Positions 34,182-42,888 of a DNA stretch of 64,000 nt are shown in pieces; the first letter of the stretch is position 1, and the number at the start of each line of letters is the position of its first letter. The stretch lies in the NCBI RefSeq assembly GCF_001952935.1, contig NZ_CP018319.1, positions 4,112,001 to 4,176,000 of the forward strand, written 5' to 3'. The position numbers were made by a program, and so were the translations under genes. The notes under the pieces were generated by a model. That model saw only the letters and a list, made by a program, of their open reading frames with translations, searched no databases and was not told where the DNA came from. Source of the stretch: Pseudomonas frederiksbergensis. GTDB lineage: Bacteria > Pseudomonadota > Gammaproteobacteria > Pseudomonadales > Pseudomonadaceae.

Positions 34182-34970
34182 ATGGAGCATAACGAGTCTT
34201 CACAGGGCGATTTCGAATCGACTCTGAAAAAACACGCGGTCGAACTGGTCGAAAGCCTTGAAAAAGGCAGGTTCGGCGACGCTGTGCAACTGATCCATGA
34301 GCTCAATCAGACCCGTGACCGTGGCCTGTATCAAGAGGTGGGCAAGCTCACTCGCGAGCTGCATAGTGCGATCGTCAATTTCCAGATTGACCCGAACATG
34401 CCGCAAGCCGAGGAAGTCTCGCAGATCACGGATGCCACCGAGCGTCTGGGTTATGTAGTCAAACTGACCGAAGCCGCGGCCAACCGCACCATGGACCTGG
34501 TGGAAAACGCCACGCCGCTGGTCAACGGCCTGAGCAACGAAGCCCAGGCCTTGAGCACCGACTGGGGACGGTTCATGCGTCGCGAAGTCGGGGCTGAAGA
34601 GTTCCGCGAGCTGGCTCGGCGAGTCGACGGTTTCCTGACACGCAGCAGCGAAGACAATCGCGTTGTGTCGAGCAACCTCAACGACATTCTGCTCGCTCAG
34701 GATTACCAGGACCTCACCGGTCAGGTGATCAAGCGCGTGACCCAACTGGTCACCGAAGTTGAAAGCAACCTGCTCAAGCTCGTGCTTATGGCCAGTCAGG
34801 TGGACCGCTTTGCGGGCATCGAACATGACCGTGAAGCGATGCTGGCAGAAAAAGATCCGCAAAAACATCTCTCTCAGGGTGAAGGTCCGCAGATTCATGC
34901 CGATAAAAGAGAAGACGTTGTGTCCGGTCAGGACGATGTAGACGATTTGCTTTCCAGCCTTGGATTCTAG
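34182..34970 (+). CDS. cheZ: Chemotaxis phosphatase CheZ
   Basis: CheZ dephosphorylates CheY-P. The 262-residue, mainly helical protein has the catalytic region (LLAQDYQDLTGQVIKRV, with the Gln inserted into the CheY active site) and the C-terminal CheY-tethering peptide (DDVDDLLSSLGF). The start follows GGGGGAGC. It lies between cheY and cheA, 14 bases before the latter. Confidence 0.95.
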   Translation: MEHNESSQGDFESTLKKHAVELVESLEKGRFGDAVQLIHELNQTRDRGLYQEVGKLTRELHSAIVNFQIDPNMPQAEEVSQITDATERLGYVVKLTEAAANRTMDLVENATPLVNGLSNEAQALSTDWGRFMRREVGAEEFRELARRVDGFLTRSSEDNRVVSSNLNDILLAQDYQDLTGQVIKRVTQLVTEVESNLLKLVLMASQVDRFAGIEHDREAMLAEKDPQKHLSQGEGPQIHADKREDVVSGQDDVDDLLSSLGF

Positions 34971-34984
34971 GAGCACCCCTACAC

Positions 34985-37222
34985 ATGAGCTTCGGCGCCG
35001 ATGAAGAGATCCTTCAGGATTTCCTGGTTGAGGCCGGCGAGATTCTAGAGCAACTGTCCGAACAGCTGGTCGAGCTTGAAAGCCGACCTGATGATGCGGA
35101 CTTGCTCAATGCAATTTTTCGCGGTTTTCACACTGTAAAAGGAGGCGCCGGCTTCCTCCAGCTCAACGAGCTGGTGGAGTGCTGTCACATCGCCGAGAAC
35201 GTGTTCGACATCCTGCGCAAGGGTGAACGTCGCGTCGACTCGGAACTGATGGACGTGGTTCTCGAAGCGCTGGATGCGGTGAACGGCATGTTCACCGAAG
35301 TCCGCGAGCGCAGCCCGATCACGGCTGCCACGCCAGAATTGCTGGCGGCACTGGCCCGTTTGGCCGAGCCGAAAACCGCCGATGAAACGGCACCGGTCGC
35401 CGACGTGGTGGAAGAACCTGCCGCCGAGAGCGAGTCGGGTGACATCACCGATAACGAATTCGAACAACTGCTGGACTCGCTGAACGCCGTCAAGGCTCAG
35501 GCAGAAGCCCCGGCAGTTGTGCCAGCGCCGAGCAGCAATGCAGCGGGCAGCGACGAAATCACCGATGCCGAGTTCGAGTCGTTGCTCGATCAACTGCATG
35601 GTAAAGGCCAGTTCGCCGTCGACGCCGTAGCCCCGGCGCCAGCCGCACCGGCTGCCCCGAAAGCGCCAGGCGACAGCTCCGATATCACCGACGACGAGTT
35701 CGAAGCACTGCTCGATCAGCTGCACGGCAAGGGCAACTTTGCCGTTGATGCGCTGGAGTCGGCCATTGCTGCGGTCCCGGCCCCGGCTGCGCCTACCGCA
35801 AAAGCGGCTGGCGGCGATCTGATCTCCGATCACGAGTTCGAATCGCTGCTCGACGAATTGCACGGCAAAGGCAAGTTCACTGAAGTAGGCACTGGCGCCG
35901 CTGTTTCGGCACCTGTCACCAAGGCTCCTGCCGCTGCAGCGAAACCTGTCGCCAAAGCGCCCGAGCCGAAAGCCGAAGCGCCGAAGCCTGCTGCTGCCCC
36001 GGCCCCGGCTCGTGCCGCGTCCGCGCCTCCAGCGGAAAAACCGGCCAGCGAAGCCGAGACCACCGTGCGCGTCGATACCGCGCGTCTCGACGAAATCATG
36101 AACATGGTCGGCGAATTGGTACTGGTGCGTAACCGTTTGGTCCGTCTGGGCCTCAACAGCGGCGACGAAGCCATGTCCAAGGCCGTGTCGAACCTCGATG
36201 TGGTCACGGCCGACCTGCAAACCGCGGTCATGAAGACCCGGATGCAACCGATCAAAAAGGTCTTCGGGCGCTTCCCGCGTCTGGTTCGCGACCTGGCTCG
36301 CCAGCTCAAGAAAGAGATCAACCTGGAACTGGTCGGCGAAGAAACCGACCTCGACAAGAACCTCGTCGAGGCCCTGGCCGACCCGCTGGTCCACTTGGTG
36401 CGCAACTCGGTCGACCACGGTATTGAAGAGCCGGCCGAGCGTGAAGCGATGGGCAAGCCGCGCAGCGGCAAGGTGATCCTGTCCGCTGAACAGGAAGGCG
36501 ACCACATCCTGCTGTCGATCTCCGATGACGGCAAGGGCATGGACGCCGACGTTCTGCGCGGCATTGCCGTGAAGAAAGGCTTGATGGACAAGGATGCAGC
36601 CGATCGTCTCAGCGAGTCCGATTGCTTCAACCTGATCTTCGCGCCGGGTTTCTCGACCAAGACCGAAATTTCCGACGTCTCCGGTCGCGGTGTGGGCATG
36701 GACGTGGTGAAAACCAAAATCGCCCAGCTCAACGGCACCATCAATATCTACTCGACCAAGGGCAAGGGCTCGAAGATCGTCATCAAGGTCCCGCTGACCC
36801 TGGCGATCATGCCGACGCTGATGGTCATGCTGGGCAACCAGGCGTTTGCGTTCCCGCTGGTGAACGTCAACGAGATCTTCCACCTCGACCTGTCGCGCAC
36901 CAACGTGGTGGACGGCCAGGAAGTGGTGATCGTGCGGGACAAGGCGCTGCCATTGTTCTACCTCAAACGCTGGCTGGTCAGCTCCGCCGCTCACGAAGAG
37001 CAGCGCGAAGGCCATGTGGTGATCCTTTCGGTGGGCACGCAGCGGATCGGCTTCGTCGTCGATCAACTGGTGGGCCAGGAAGAAGTGGTCATCAAGCCAT
37101 TGGGCAAAATGCTCCAGGGAACCCCGGGCATGTCCGGCGCCACCATCACCGGTGACGGCCGCATTGCGCTGATTCTCGATGTTCCGAGCATGCTCAAGCG
37201 TTACGCCGCACGGCGTATTTGA
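34985..37222 (+). CDS. cheA: Chemotaxis histidine kinase CheA
   Basis: CheA is the central chemotaxis kinase. The 745-residue protein has an HPt (P1) domain with His49 (FHTVKGGAGFLQL), a long linker, a dimerisation domain (from about 360), the HATPase domain (LVHLVRNSVDHGIE; ISDDGKGMD; GRGVGMDVV) and a CheW-like P5 domain. The linker (about 152-301) carries four related acidic segments of the type ITDxEFExLLDxLHGKG at 152, 190, 232 and 278, spaced by Ala/Pro-rich stretches; these replace the usual single P2 domain. cheB follows after 49 bases. Confidence 0.96.
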   Translation: MSFGADEEILQDFLVEAGEILEQLSEQLVELESRPDDADLLNAIFRGFHTVKGGAGFLQLNELVECCHIAENVFDILRKGERRVDSELMDVVLEALDAVNGMFTEVRERSPITAATPELLAALARLAEPKTADETAPVADVVEEPAAESESGDITDNEFEQLLDSLNAVKAQAEAPAVVPAPSSNAAGSDEITDAEFESLLDQLHGKGQFAVDAVAPAPAAPAAPKAPGDSSDITDDEFEALLDQLHGKGNFAVDALESAIAAVPAPAAPTAKAAGGDLISDHEFESLLDELHGKGKFTEVGTGAAVSAPVTKAPAAAAKPVAKAPEPKAEAPKPAAAPAPARAASAPPAEKPASEAETTVRVDTARLDEIMNMVGELVLVRNRLVRLGLNSGDEAMSKAVSNLDVVTADLQTAVMKTRMQPIKKVFGRFPRLVRDLARQLKKEINLELVGEETDLDKNLVEALADPLVHLVRNSVDHGIEEPAEREAMGKPRSGKVILSAEQEGDHILLSISDDGKGMDADVLRGIAVKKGLMDKDAADRLSESDCFNLIFAPGFSTKTEISDVSGRGVGMDVVKTKIAQLNGTINIYSTKGKGSKIVIKVPLTLAIMPTLMVMLGNQAFAFPLVNVNEIFHLDLSRTNVVDGQEVVIVRDKALPLFYLKRWLVSSAAHEEQREGHVVILSVGTQRIGFVVDQLVGQEEVVIKPLGKMLQGTPGMSGATITGDGRIALILDVPSMLKRYAARRI
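35438..35887 (+). repeat. Four in-frame acidic repeats in the CheA linker
   Basis: The encoded segments GDITDNEFEQLLDSL, DEITDAEFESLLDQLHGKG, SDITDDEFEALLDQLHGKG and DLISDHEFESLLDELHGKG recur every 38 to 46 residues. The first copy is the most diverged and lacks HGKG. Each would form a short acidic helix. Confidence 0.88.
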
Positions 37223-37271
37223 TTCTGGTGGGGCGGGGCGACTGAGCCTCGCTCCGCCTAACGGAGTGTTT

Positions 37272-38408
37272 ATGGCAGTTAAAGTCCTGGTGGTGGACGA
37301 TTCGGGGTTTTTCCGCCGCCGCGTCTCGGAAATTCTTTCAGCGGATCCGAATATCCAGGTCGTCGGCACGGCGACCAACGGAAAAGAGGCGATTGATCAG
37401 GCGCTGGCCCTCAAGCCAGACGTGATCACCATGGACTACGAGATGCCGATGATGGATGGCATCACGGCAGTGCGGCACATCATGCAGCGCTGCCCGACCC
37501 CGGTGTTGATGTTCTCCTCGCTGACCCACGAAGGCGCTCGGGTCACCCTTGACGCGCTGGACGCTGGCGCGGTGGATTTCCTGCCGAAGAATTTCGAAGA
37601 CATCTCCCGCAACCCGGAGAAGGTCAAGCAACTGCTGTGCGAAAAGATTCTCAGCATCTCGCGCAGTAACCGTCGCGCCAACACCTACAGCGCTCCGGCA
37701 CCTGTCGCCGCACCCGCCCCGACGCCTGCACCTTCGAGCGTCAGCAGCTACGGCAGCAGCGCGCCTGCGCGTCCGGCACCGGCGCCGATTCCGGCGCGTA
37801 CACCTGCGCCAGCCTCGTTGTCGTCGTCGCCAGCGCCGAAACGCAAAGCCTACAAACTGGTCGCCATCGGTACGTCCACTGGCGGCCCGGTTGCCTTGCA
37901 GCGGGTGCTGACCCAGTTGCCGGCCAATTTTCCCGCACCGATCGTATTGATCCAGCACATGCCGGCGGCCTTTACCAAGGCCTTCGCCGAGCGTCTGGAC
38001 AAGCTCTGCCGCATCAGCGTCAAGGAAGCCGAGGATGGCGACATCCTGCGTCCGGGCCTGGCGTTGCTGGCGCCGGGTGGCAAGCAAATGATGATCGACG
38101 GCCGTGGCGCGGTGAAAATCCTGCCGGGCGACGAACGCCTGAACTACAAGCCGTGCGTGGACATCACCTTCGGTTCCGCGGCCAAGTCTTACGGTGACAA
38201 AGTTCTGGCGGTCGTATTGACCGGTATGGGCGCCGATGGTCGTGAAGGCGCGCGTCTGCTCAAACAGGGCGGCAGTGCAATCTGGGCTCAGGATGAAGCC
38301 AGCTGCGTGATCTACGGCATGCCGATGGCCATCGTCAAAGCCGAACTCGCCGACGCGGTGTACAGCCTGGACGATATTGGCAAGCATTTGGTCGAGGCTT
38401 GTATCTGA
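37272..38408 (+). CDS. cheB: Chemotaxis protein-glutamate methylesterase CheB
   Basis: CheB demethylates and deamidates chemoreceptors. The 378-residue protein has a receiver domain with Asp55 (VITMDYEMPMMDG), a Pro/Ala/Ser-rich linker (about 141-190) and a methylesterase domain with the triad Ser202 (GTSTGG), His229 (LIQHMP) and Asp321 (GMGADGREG). The ATG at 37272 follows GGAGTG; the upstream frame extension overlaps cheA and has no similarity. It ends in a TGATG overlap with motC. Confidence 0.96.
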   Translation: MAVKVLVVDDSGFFRRRVSEILSADPNIQVVGTATNGKEAIDQALALKPDVITMDYEMPMMDGITAVRHIMQRCPTPVLMFSSLTHEGARVTLDALDAGAVDFLPKNFEDISRNPEKVKQLLCEKILSISRSNRRANTYSAPAPVAAPAPTPAPSSVSSYGSSAPARPAPAPIPARTPAPASLSSSPAPKRKAYKLVAIGTSTGGPVALQRVLTQLPANFPAPIVLIQHMPAAFTKAFAERLDKLCRISVKEAEDGDILRPGLALLAPGGKQMMIDGRGAVKILPGDERLNYKPCVDITFGSAAKSYGDKVLAVVLTGMGADGREGARLLKQGGSAIWAQDEASCVIYGMPMAIVKAELADAVYSLDDIGKHLVEACI

Positions 38409-39148
38409 TGGATGTTTTAAGCCTCATCGGGATCATCATGGCGTTCGTCGCCATCATTGGCGGCAACTACCTTGAAGGCGGTCACCTCGGTGCCCTGGCC
38501 AACGGTCCGGCGGCGTTGATCGTTATCGGCGGAACCGTCGGTGCGGCGCTGCTGCAGTCACCGATGAGCGCCTTCAAACGCGCCATGCAGATTCTGGCCT
38601 GGATCCTGTTTCCACCTCGCGTAGACCTCGCCGGTGGCGTCGATCGCGTCGTCAACTGGAGCCTGACCGCACGCAAGGAAGGCCTGCTGGGTCTGGAAGG
38701 GGTGGCCGACGCCGAACCTGATAACTACTCGCGCAAAGGCCTGCAACTGCTGGTGGACGGCGCCGAGCCGGAAGCGATTCGCAGCATTCTGGAAGTGGAT
38801 TTCTACACCCAGGAAAGCCGCGACATCGAAGCCGCCAAAGTCTTCGAAAGCATGGGCGGCTACGCGCCGACCATCGGCATCATCGGTGCGGTGATGGGTC
38901 TGATCCACGTCATGGGCAACCTGGCCGATCCCTCGCAACTGGGTAGCGGCATTGCCGTGGCCTTCGTCGCGACCATCTATGGCGTGGCCAGTGCCAACCT
39001 GGTGCTGCTGCCGATTGCCGCCAAACTCAAGGCTGTTGCTTTGCGGCAGTCGCGTTATCGCGAAATGTTGTTGGAAGGCATTCTGTCGATCGCCGAAGGT
39101 GAAAACCCTCGCTCTATTGAGTTGAAGCTTCAGGGCTTCATGGATTGA
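38408..39148 (+). CDS. motC: Flagellar stator protein MotC (MotA family)
   Basis: The 246-residue product is a MotA/PomA-type stator subunit with four membrane helices (starting MDVLSLIGIIMAFVAIIGG) and the cytoplasmic torque loop. The signature GYAPTIGIIGAVMGLIHVMG is present. In Pseudomonas, the second stator MotCD is encoded beside the chemotaxis genes and supports swarming; MotAB lies elsewhere. The ATG overlaps the cheB stop codon, and motD follows after 15 bases. Confidence 0.94.
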   Translation: MDVLSLIGIIMAFVAIIGGNYLEGGHLGALANGPAALIVIGGTVGAALLQSPMSAFKRAMQILAWILFPPRVDLAGGVDRVVNWSLTARKEGLLGLEGVADAEPDNYSRKGLQLLVDGAEPEAIRSILEVDFYTQESRDIEAAKVFESMGGYAPTIGIIGAVMGLIHVMGNLADPSQLGSGIAVAFVATIYGVASANLVLLPIAAKLKAVALRQSRYREMLLEGILSIAEGENPRSIELKLQGFMD

Positions 39149-39163
39149 TGGGAGACATGGACC

Positions 39164-40054
39164 ATGGCACGTCGTCGGCAACCTGAAGAACACGTAAACC
39201 ATGAACGCTGGCTGGTTTCGTACGCCGACTTCATTACGTTGCTGTTCGCTTTCTTCGTGGTGATGTACTCGATCTCTTCGATCAACGAAGGCAAGTACAA
39301 GGTTATTTCCGAAGCGTTGATCGGGGTCTTTACCGACTCCGACCGCGCCCTCAAGCCGATCCCGATCGGTGACGAGCGACCGCAGACCGTGACCCCGGCC
39401 AAGCCGCTGGTTAAAGACGCCGAGCAGGTCGACGCCGGTATCGCGGGTGCCAGCGATCCGCTCAAAAGCATCGCCGACGACATCAGCGCCGCGTTCGGCG
39501 ACCTGATCAGCTCCAACCAGATGACCATTCGCGGCAACGAGTTGTGGGTCGAGATCGAACTCAATTCCAGCCTGTTGTTCGGCAGCGGCGACGCCATGCC
39601 CAGCGACATTGCGTTCAACATCATCGACAAGGTTGCCGCGATTCTGAAACCGTTCGACAACCCGATTCACGTCGAAGGGTTCACTGACGATCAACCGATC
39701 CGCACCGCGCAGTACCCAACCAACTGGGAGCTGTCCTCGGCCCGTTCGGCGAGCATCGTGCGCATGCTGGCGATGCAGGGTGTGAACCCCGGTCGCCTGG
39801 CGTCGGTGGGTTACGGCGAGTTCCAGCCAGTAGCCAACAACACCACTGCCGAGGGGCGGGCGCGTAACCGTCGCGTGGTGCTGGTGGTGTCACGAAATCT
39901 TGATGTACGCCGCAGCCTCACGGGTACCGGAACGGCCAATGCGAAACCGGATGCCGCGTTGAAGCGTGCTGGCACACAAACTGCACCGACCCCGGTCAAG
40001 TCGCCGGGACGAGAGAGCGCCGTCAATTCTCCGTCACCCGCATTAATACGTTGA
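39164..40054 (+). CDS. motD: Flagellar stator protein MotD (MotB family)
   Basis: The 296-residue product has the MotB plug/membrane helix with the essential ion-binding Asp22 (WLVSYADFITLLFAFFVVMY) and a C-terminal OmpA-type peptidoglycan-binding domain (HVEGFTDDQPIRT; NWELSSARSASIVRMLAMQG). A long low-complexity basic tail follows (about residue 245 on). It forms the anchored stator with MotC. Translation start after GGAGACATGGACC. Confidence 0.94.
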   Translation: MARRRQPEEHVNHERWLVSYADFITLLFAFFVVMYSISSINEGKYKVISEALIGVFTDSDRALKPIPIGDERPQTVTPAKPLVKDAEQVDAGIAGASDPLKSIADDISAAFGDLISSNQMTIRGNELWVEIELNSSLLFGSGDAMPSDIAFNIIDKVAAILKPFDNPIHVEGFTDDQPIRTAQYPTNWELSSARSASIVRMLAMQGVNPGRLASVGYGEFQPVANNTTAEGRARNRRVVLVVSRNLDVRRSLTGTGTANAKPDAALKRAGTQTAPTPVKSPGRESAVNSPSPALIR

Positions 40055-40096
40055 GCTATTTCTCGGTCGGCATTTCGACCGGGAGGAACAATCCGA

Positions 40097-40885
40097 ATGA
40101 GAGTCTGGGCCGTTGCCAATCAAAAGGGTGGTGTTGGTAAAACCACTTCCTCTATCGCTTTAGCCGGTTTACTGGCCGAGGCGGGCAAGCGCGTGGTCGT
40201 GGTCGATCTCGACCCCCACGGCTCCATGACCAGCTACTTCGGTTACGACCCCGACAGCCTGGAACACAGCAGCTACGACCTGTTCCTGCACAAGGGCAGT
40301 GTGCCGCAAGGTTTGCCCGGTCAATTGTTGTTGCCCACCAGCCACGAGAGTATTTCCCTGCTGCCATCAAGCACCGCACTCGCGACCCTCGAGCGCCAGT
40401 CGCCGGGGCAGAGTGGCTTGGGCCTGGTGATTGCCAAGAGCCTGGCGCAACTTTGGCAGGACTTCGATTACGCCGTGATCGACAGCCCGCCGTTGCTTGG
40501 CGTGCTGATGGTCAATGCCTTGGCGGCGAGCCAGCAATTGGTGATTCCGGTGCAGACTGAACACCTGGCGGTCAAAGGCCTGGAACGCATGGTCAATACC
40601 CTGGCGATGATCAATCGTTCGCGTAAACAGGCGCTGCCGTTCAGCATCGTGCCGACCCTGTTCGACCGCCGCACGCAGGCTTCTCTCAGCACGCTTCGGG
40701 TGTTGCGCGACAAGTACCCGGAAGAAATCTGGCAAGGCTACATCCCGGTCGATACCCGCTTGCGCGACGCCAGCCGTGCCGGCGTGACGCCTTCGCAGTT
40801 CGATGGCAAGAGCCGTGGCGTTCTTGCTTACCGTGCACTGCTCAAGCATTTGCTGGCGGCACAACTTGTCCCGGCGGTGGCCTGA
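40097..40885 (+). CDS. ParA-family ATPase of the polar chemotaxis array (ParC-like)
   Basis: The 262-residue protein is a ParA/Soj-type ATPase with deviant Walker A QKGGVGKTT (about 9-17), Walker A' (VVVDLDPHG) and the Walker B segment (YAVIDSPPLL). In polar flagellates the gene at this position, followed by a CheW-like ParP, positions chemotaxis arrays at the cell pole (ParC in Vibrio; PA1462 in P. aeruginosa). The start follows GGGAGGAAC. The context and next gene support the role; the name is by analogy. Confidence 0.88.
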   Translation: MRVWAVANQKGGVGKTTSSIALAGLLAEAGKRVVVVDLDPHGSMTSYFGYDPDSLEHSSYDLFLHKGSVPQGLPGQLLLPTSHESISLLPSSTALATLERQSPGQSGLGLVIAKSLAQLWQDFDYAVIDSPPLLGVLMVNALAASQQLVIPVQTEHLAVKGLERMVNTLAMINRSRKQALPFSIVPTLFDRRTQASLSTLRVLRDKYPEEIWQGYIPVDTRLRDASRAGVTPSQFDGKSRGVLAYRALLKHLLAAQLVPAVA

Positions 40886-40913
40886 TGAACACAGCTCCTA
40901 CGGTGGTGCGCGC

Positions 40914-41798
40914 ATGAACCGGCCGGTGAAGGTCACCTCGCGCCCGCAGCTGGCGCTCCAGTCTTATCTGGACAGCTTGCTGATGGAGGCGACTGAAGAG
41001 TTGCCGCTGGAAGTCGAAGCACTGGTTGAAGTCATTGAGGTTGTCGAAGCGGTCGAGGTTGAAGCGGCGCTGGACGAGTTCCAGGCAGCGGTGCTCGAAG
41101 AGCAGGCTCGCGATGCGCAGAAACCCGCCGTGGTTGCCGCGCCGGTAGCAGCGCCGGTGGCGAAAGCACCGGTAGCCGTGATCGAAGCACCAGCGCCGGT
41201 TCTCGCGCCGGTCTCGACCATCGCACCGCTGCTGCAAGCCTTGGTGCCACCAGTGGTCGAAGTCCACCGGCCACCGAGCAACACGCCACCACCCGTGGAA
41301 ACCGATGGTCGCCCGTCCTGGGCTGCCGAGCCGTTCGAATGCCTGTTGTTCGACGTCGCCGGGCTGACCCTGGCAGTGCCGCTGGTGTGTCTGGGTTCGA
41401 TTTATTCGTTGGCCGGCCACGAGCTGACACCGCTGTTCGGTCAGCCGGAATGGTTCCTCGGGATCCTGCCGAGCCAGGCCGGCAACCTGAAAGTATTGGA
41501 CACCGCGCGTTGGGTCATGCCCGATCGTTACCGCGACGATTTCCGTCAGGGCCTGCAATACGTTATTTCGGTTCAGGGCTACGAATGGGGGTTGGCGGTG
41601 CATCAGGTCAGCCGCTCGTTGCGCCTGGACCCGAACGAAATCAAATGGAGAAGTCACCGAGGTCAGCGGCCATGGCTCGCCGGCACGGTGATTGAGCACA
41701 TGTGTGCGCTGCTGGACGTTTCCGCCCTGGCCGAGTTGATCGCCAGCGGCGGGGCAAAGCACATGAGCGGTAGCAAGCCGCTACACAAACCGACATAG
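40914..41798 (+). CDS. CheW-domain protein with extended N-terminus (ParP-like)
   Basis: The 294-residue protein has an N-terminal, acidic, Val/Glu-rich segment (about 20-60), an Ala/Pro/Val-rich linker (to about 130) and a C-terminal CheW-like domain (CLLFDVAGLTLAVPLVCLGS; HQVSRSLRLDPNEIKWRS; VIEHMCALLDVSALAELI). ParP proteins of this form tether CheA arrays to the ParA-like partner. The ATG at 40914 is in the first good position after the ParA stop; a longer frame from 40803 overlaps that gene. Assignment is by architecture and place. Confidence 0.85.
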   Translation: MNRPVKVTSRPQLALQSYLDSLLMEATEELPLEVEALVEVIEVVEAVEVEAALDEFQAAVLEEQARDAQKPAVVAAPVAAPVAKAPVAVIEAPAPVLAPVSTIAPLLQALVPPVVEVHRPPSNTPPPVETDGRPSWAAEPFECLLFDVAGLTLAVPLVCLGSIYSLAGHELTPLFGQPEWFLGILPSQAGNLKVLDTARWVMPDRYRDDFRQGLQYVISVQGYEWGLAVHQVSRSLRLDPNEIKWRSHRGQRPWLAGTVIEHMCALLDVSALAELIASGGAKHMSGSKPLHKPT

Positions 41799-41821
41799 CT
41801 GCCGACATAACAAGTACGCGA

Positions 41822-41872
41822 CGGCATTGTTGAATGCCGCCAACAGAACACACACCGCCAGAAGCGGTTTTT
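41822..41872 (+). terminator. Two hairpins upstream of cheW, the second terminator-like
   Basis: CGGCATT/AATGCCG (41822-41828 and 41833-41839) is followed by ACCGC/GCGGT (41854-41858 and 41864-41868) with a five-T run. The stems are short, so it may be an attenuator between the ParP-like gene and cheW. Confidence 0.45.
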
Positions 41873-41886
41873 CGAGGGGTCAGGGT

Positions 41887-42372
41887 ATGAGTAATCAAGC
41901 GACGAATGCAAAAGGTTCCGAAGATCCGATCCTGCAATGGGTAACCTTCAAACTGGACAATGAAACCTACGGCATCAACGTGATGCGCGTTCAGGAAGTC
42001 CTGCGTTACACCGAGATCGCCCCGGTCCCGGGTGCCCCGAGCTACGTGCTGGGCATCATCAACCTGCGCGGTAACGTGGTCACCGTGATCGACACCCGCC
42101 AGCGCTTCGGCCTGATGAATGCCGAGATCAGCGACAACACCCGAATCGTCATCATCGAAGCCGACAAGCAAGTCGTCGGGATCATGGTCGACAGCGTGGC
42201 CGAAGTGGTTTACCTGCGTCAGTCGGAAATCGAGACCGCGCCGAACGTCGGTAACGAAGAATCCGCCAAGTTCATTCAAGGCGTGTGCAACAAGAACAAC
42301 GAACTGCTGATCCTGGTCGAGCTGGACAAGATGATGAGCGAAGAAGAATGGTCGGACCTGGAGAACATCTGA
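41887..42372 (+). CDS. cheW: Chemotaxis adaptor protein CheW
   Basis: CheW couples chemoreceptors to CheA. The 161-residue protein is a single CheW domain (QWVTFKLDNETYGINVMRVQ; APSYVLGIINLRGNVVTVID; GIMVDSVAEVVYL). The ATG at 41887 follows GAGGGGTCAGGGT. The next gene starts at the very next codon after its stop. Confidence 0.96.
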   Translation: MSNQATNAKGSEDPILQWVTFKLDNETYGINVMRVQEVLRYTEIAPVPGAPSYVLGIINLRGNVVTVIDTRQRFGLMNAEISDNTRIVIIEADKQVVGIMVDSVAEVVYLRQSEIETAPNVGNEESAKFIQGVCNKNNELLILVELDKMMSEEEWSDLENI

Positions 42373-42765
42373 TTGATTCTTGAGGTTGCGGTCATTGTCC
42401 TGTTCCTCTTTTGGGCAGGCACGCTGGCGATGTTTCTGGCGTACATACGAGGCCAACGACTGATCGCTGCGCAACAGGCCCAGGGCGATGCGTTGCGCGA
42501 TCAGCGCATCAAGGACCTGGCCAAACGCGTCGAGGACTACCAAAGCGGCAACGTGCGCATGGGTGAAGACCTGCACGAACTGCGCGCGGTGGTTGGCCCG
42601 TTGCCGGACAAACTGGCTCAGCTGGAACAGCGCGATCCGTCGAGCCTGTCGTTTGCCCAAGCGGCAAAACTGGTCGGTATGGGCGCAAGCGTCGATGAAC
42701 TGACTCAGTCCTGCGGCTTGACCCAGGCTGAGGCGGAGTTGATGAGCAAGTTGCACAAGAACTGA
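42373..42765 (+). CDS. DUF2802 family membrane-anchored protein
   Basis: A 130-residue protein with an N-terminal membrane helix (ILEVAVIVLFLFWAGTLAM), a coiled-coil middle (about 40-85) and a C-terminal HTH-like helical end (SFAQAAKLVGMGASVDELTQ). It matches the DUF2802 protein that follows cheW in other Pseudomonas (PA1465-like); its function is unknown. It starts with TTG directly after the cheW stop codon, which implies coupled translation. It faces the minus-strand genes beyond the REP element at 42777. Confidence 0.8.
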   Translation: MILEVAVIVLFLFWAGTLAMFLAYIRGQRLIAAQQAQGDALRDQRIKDLAKRVEDYQSGNVRMGEDLHELRAVVGPLPDKLAQLEQRDPSSLSFAQAAKLVGMGASVDELTQSCGLTQAEAELMSKLHKN

Positions 42766-42776
42766 TGCCTACCCAA

Positions 42777-42888
42777 GATCGTTCCCACGCTCTGCGTGGG
42801 AATGCCTCTTGGGACGCTCCGCGTTCCGCTGTCGAATGTGACGCGGAGCGTCACGGGCTGCATTCCCACGCAGAGCGTGGGAACGATC
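42777..42888. repeat. REP inverted repeat, family 3
   Basis: Perfect 29-bp arms at 42777-42805 and 42860-42888 carry CGTTCCCACGCTCTGCGTGG, each arm being itself a small palindrome. An inner ACGCTCCGCGT/ACGCGGAGCGT pair adds a second stem. It separates two convergent transcription units and probably terminates both. Confidence 0.92.

Noticed and set aside
35045..37378. 777-residue minus-strand frame opposite cheA
   Set aside because: Shadow of cheA with biased His/Asp/Arg composition, no ribosome site and no recognisable domain.
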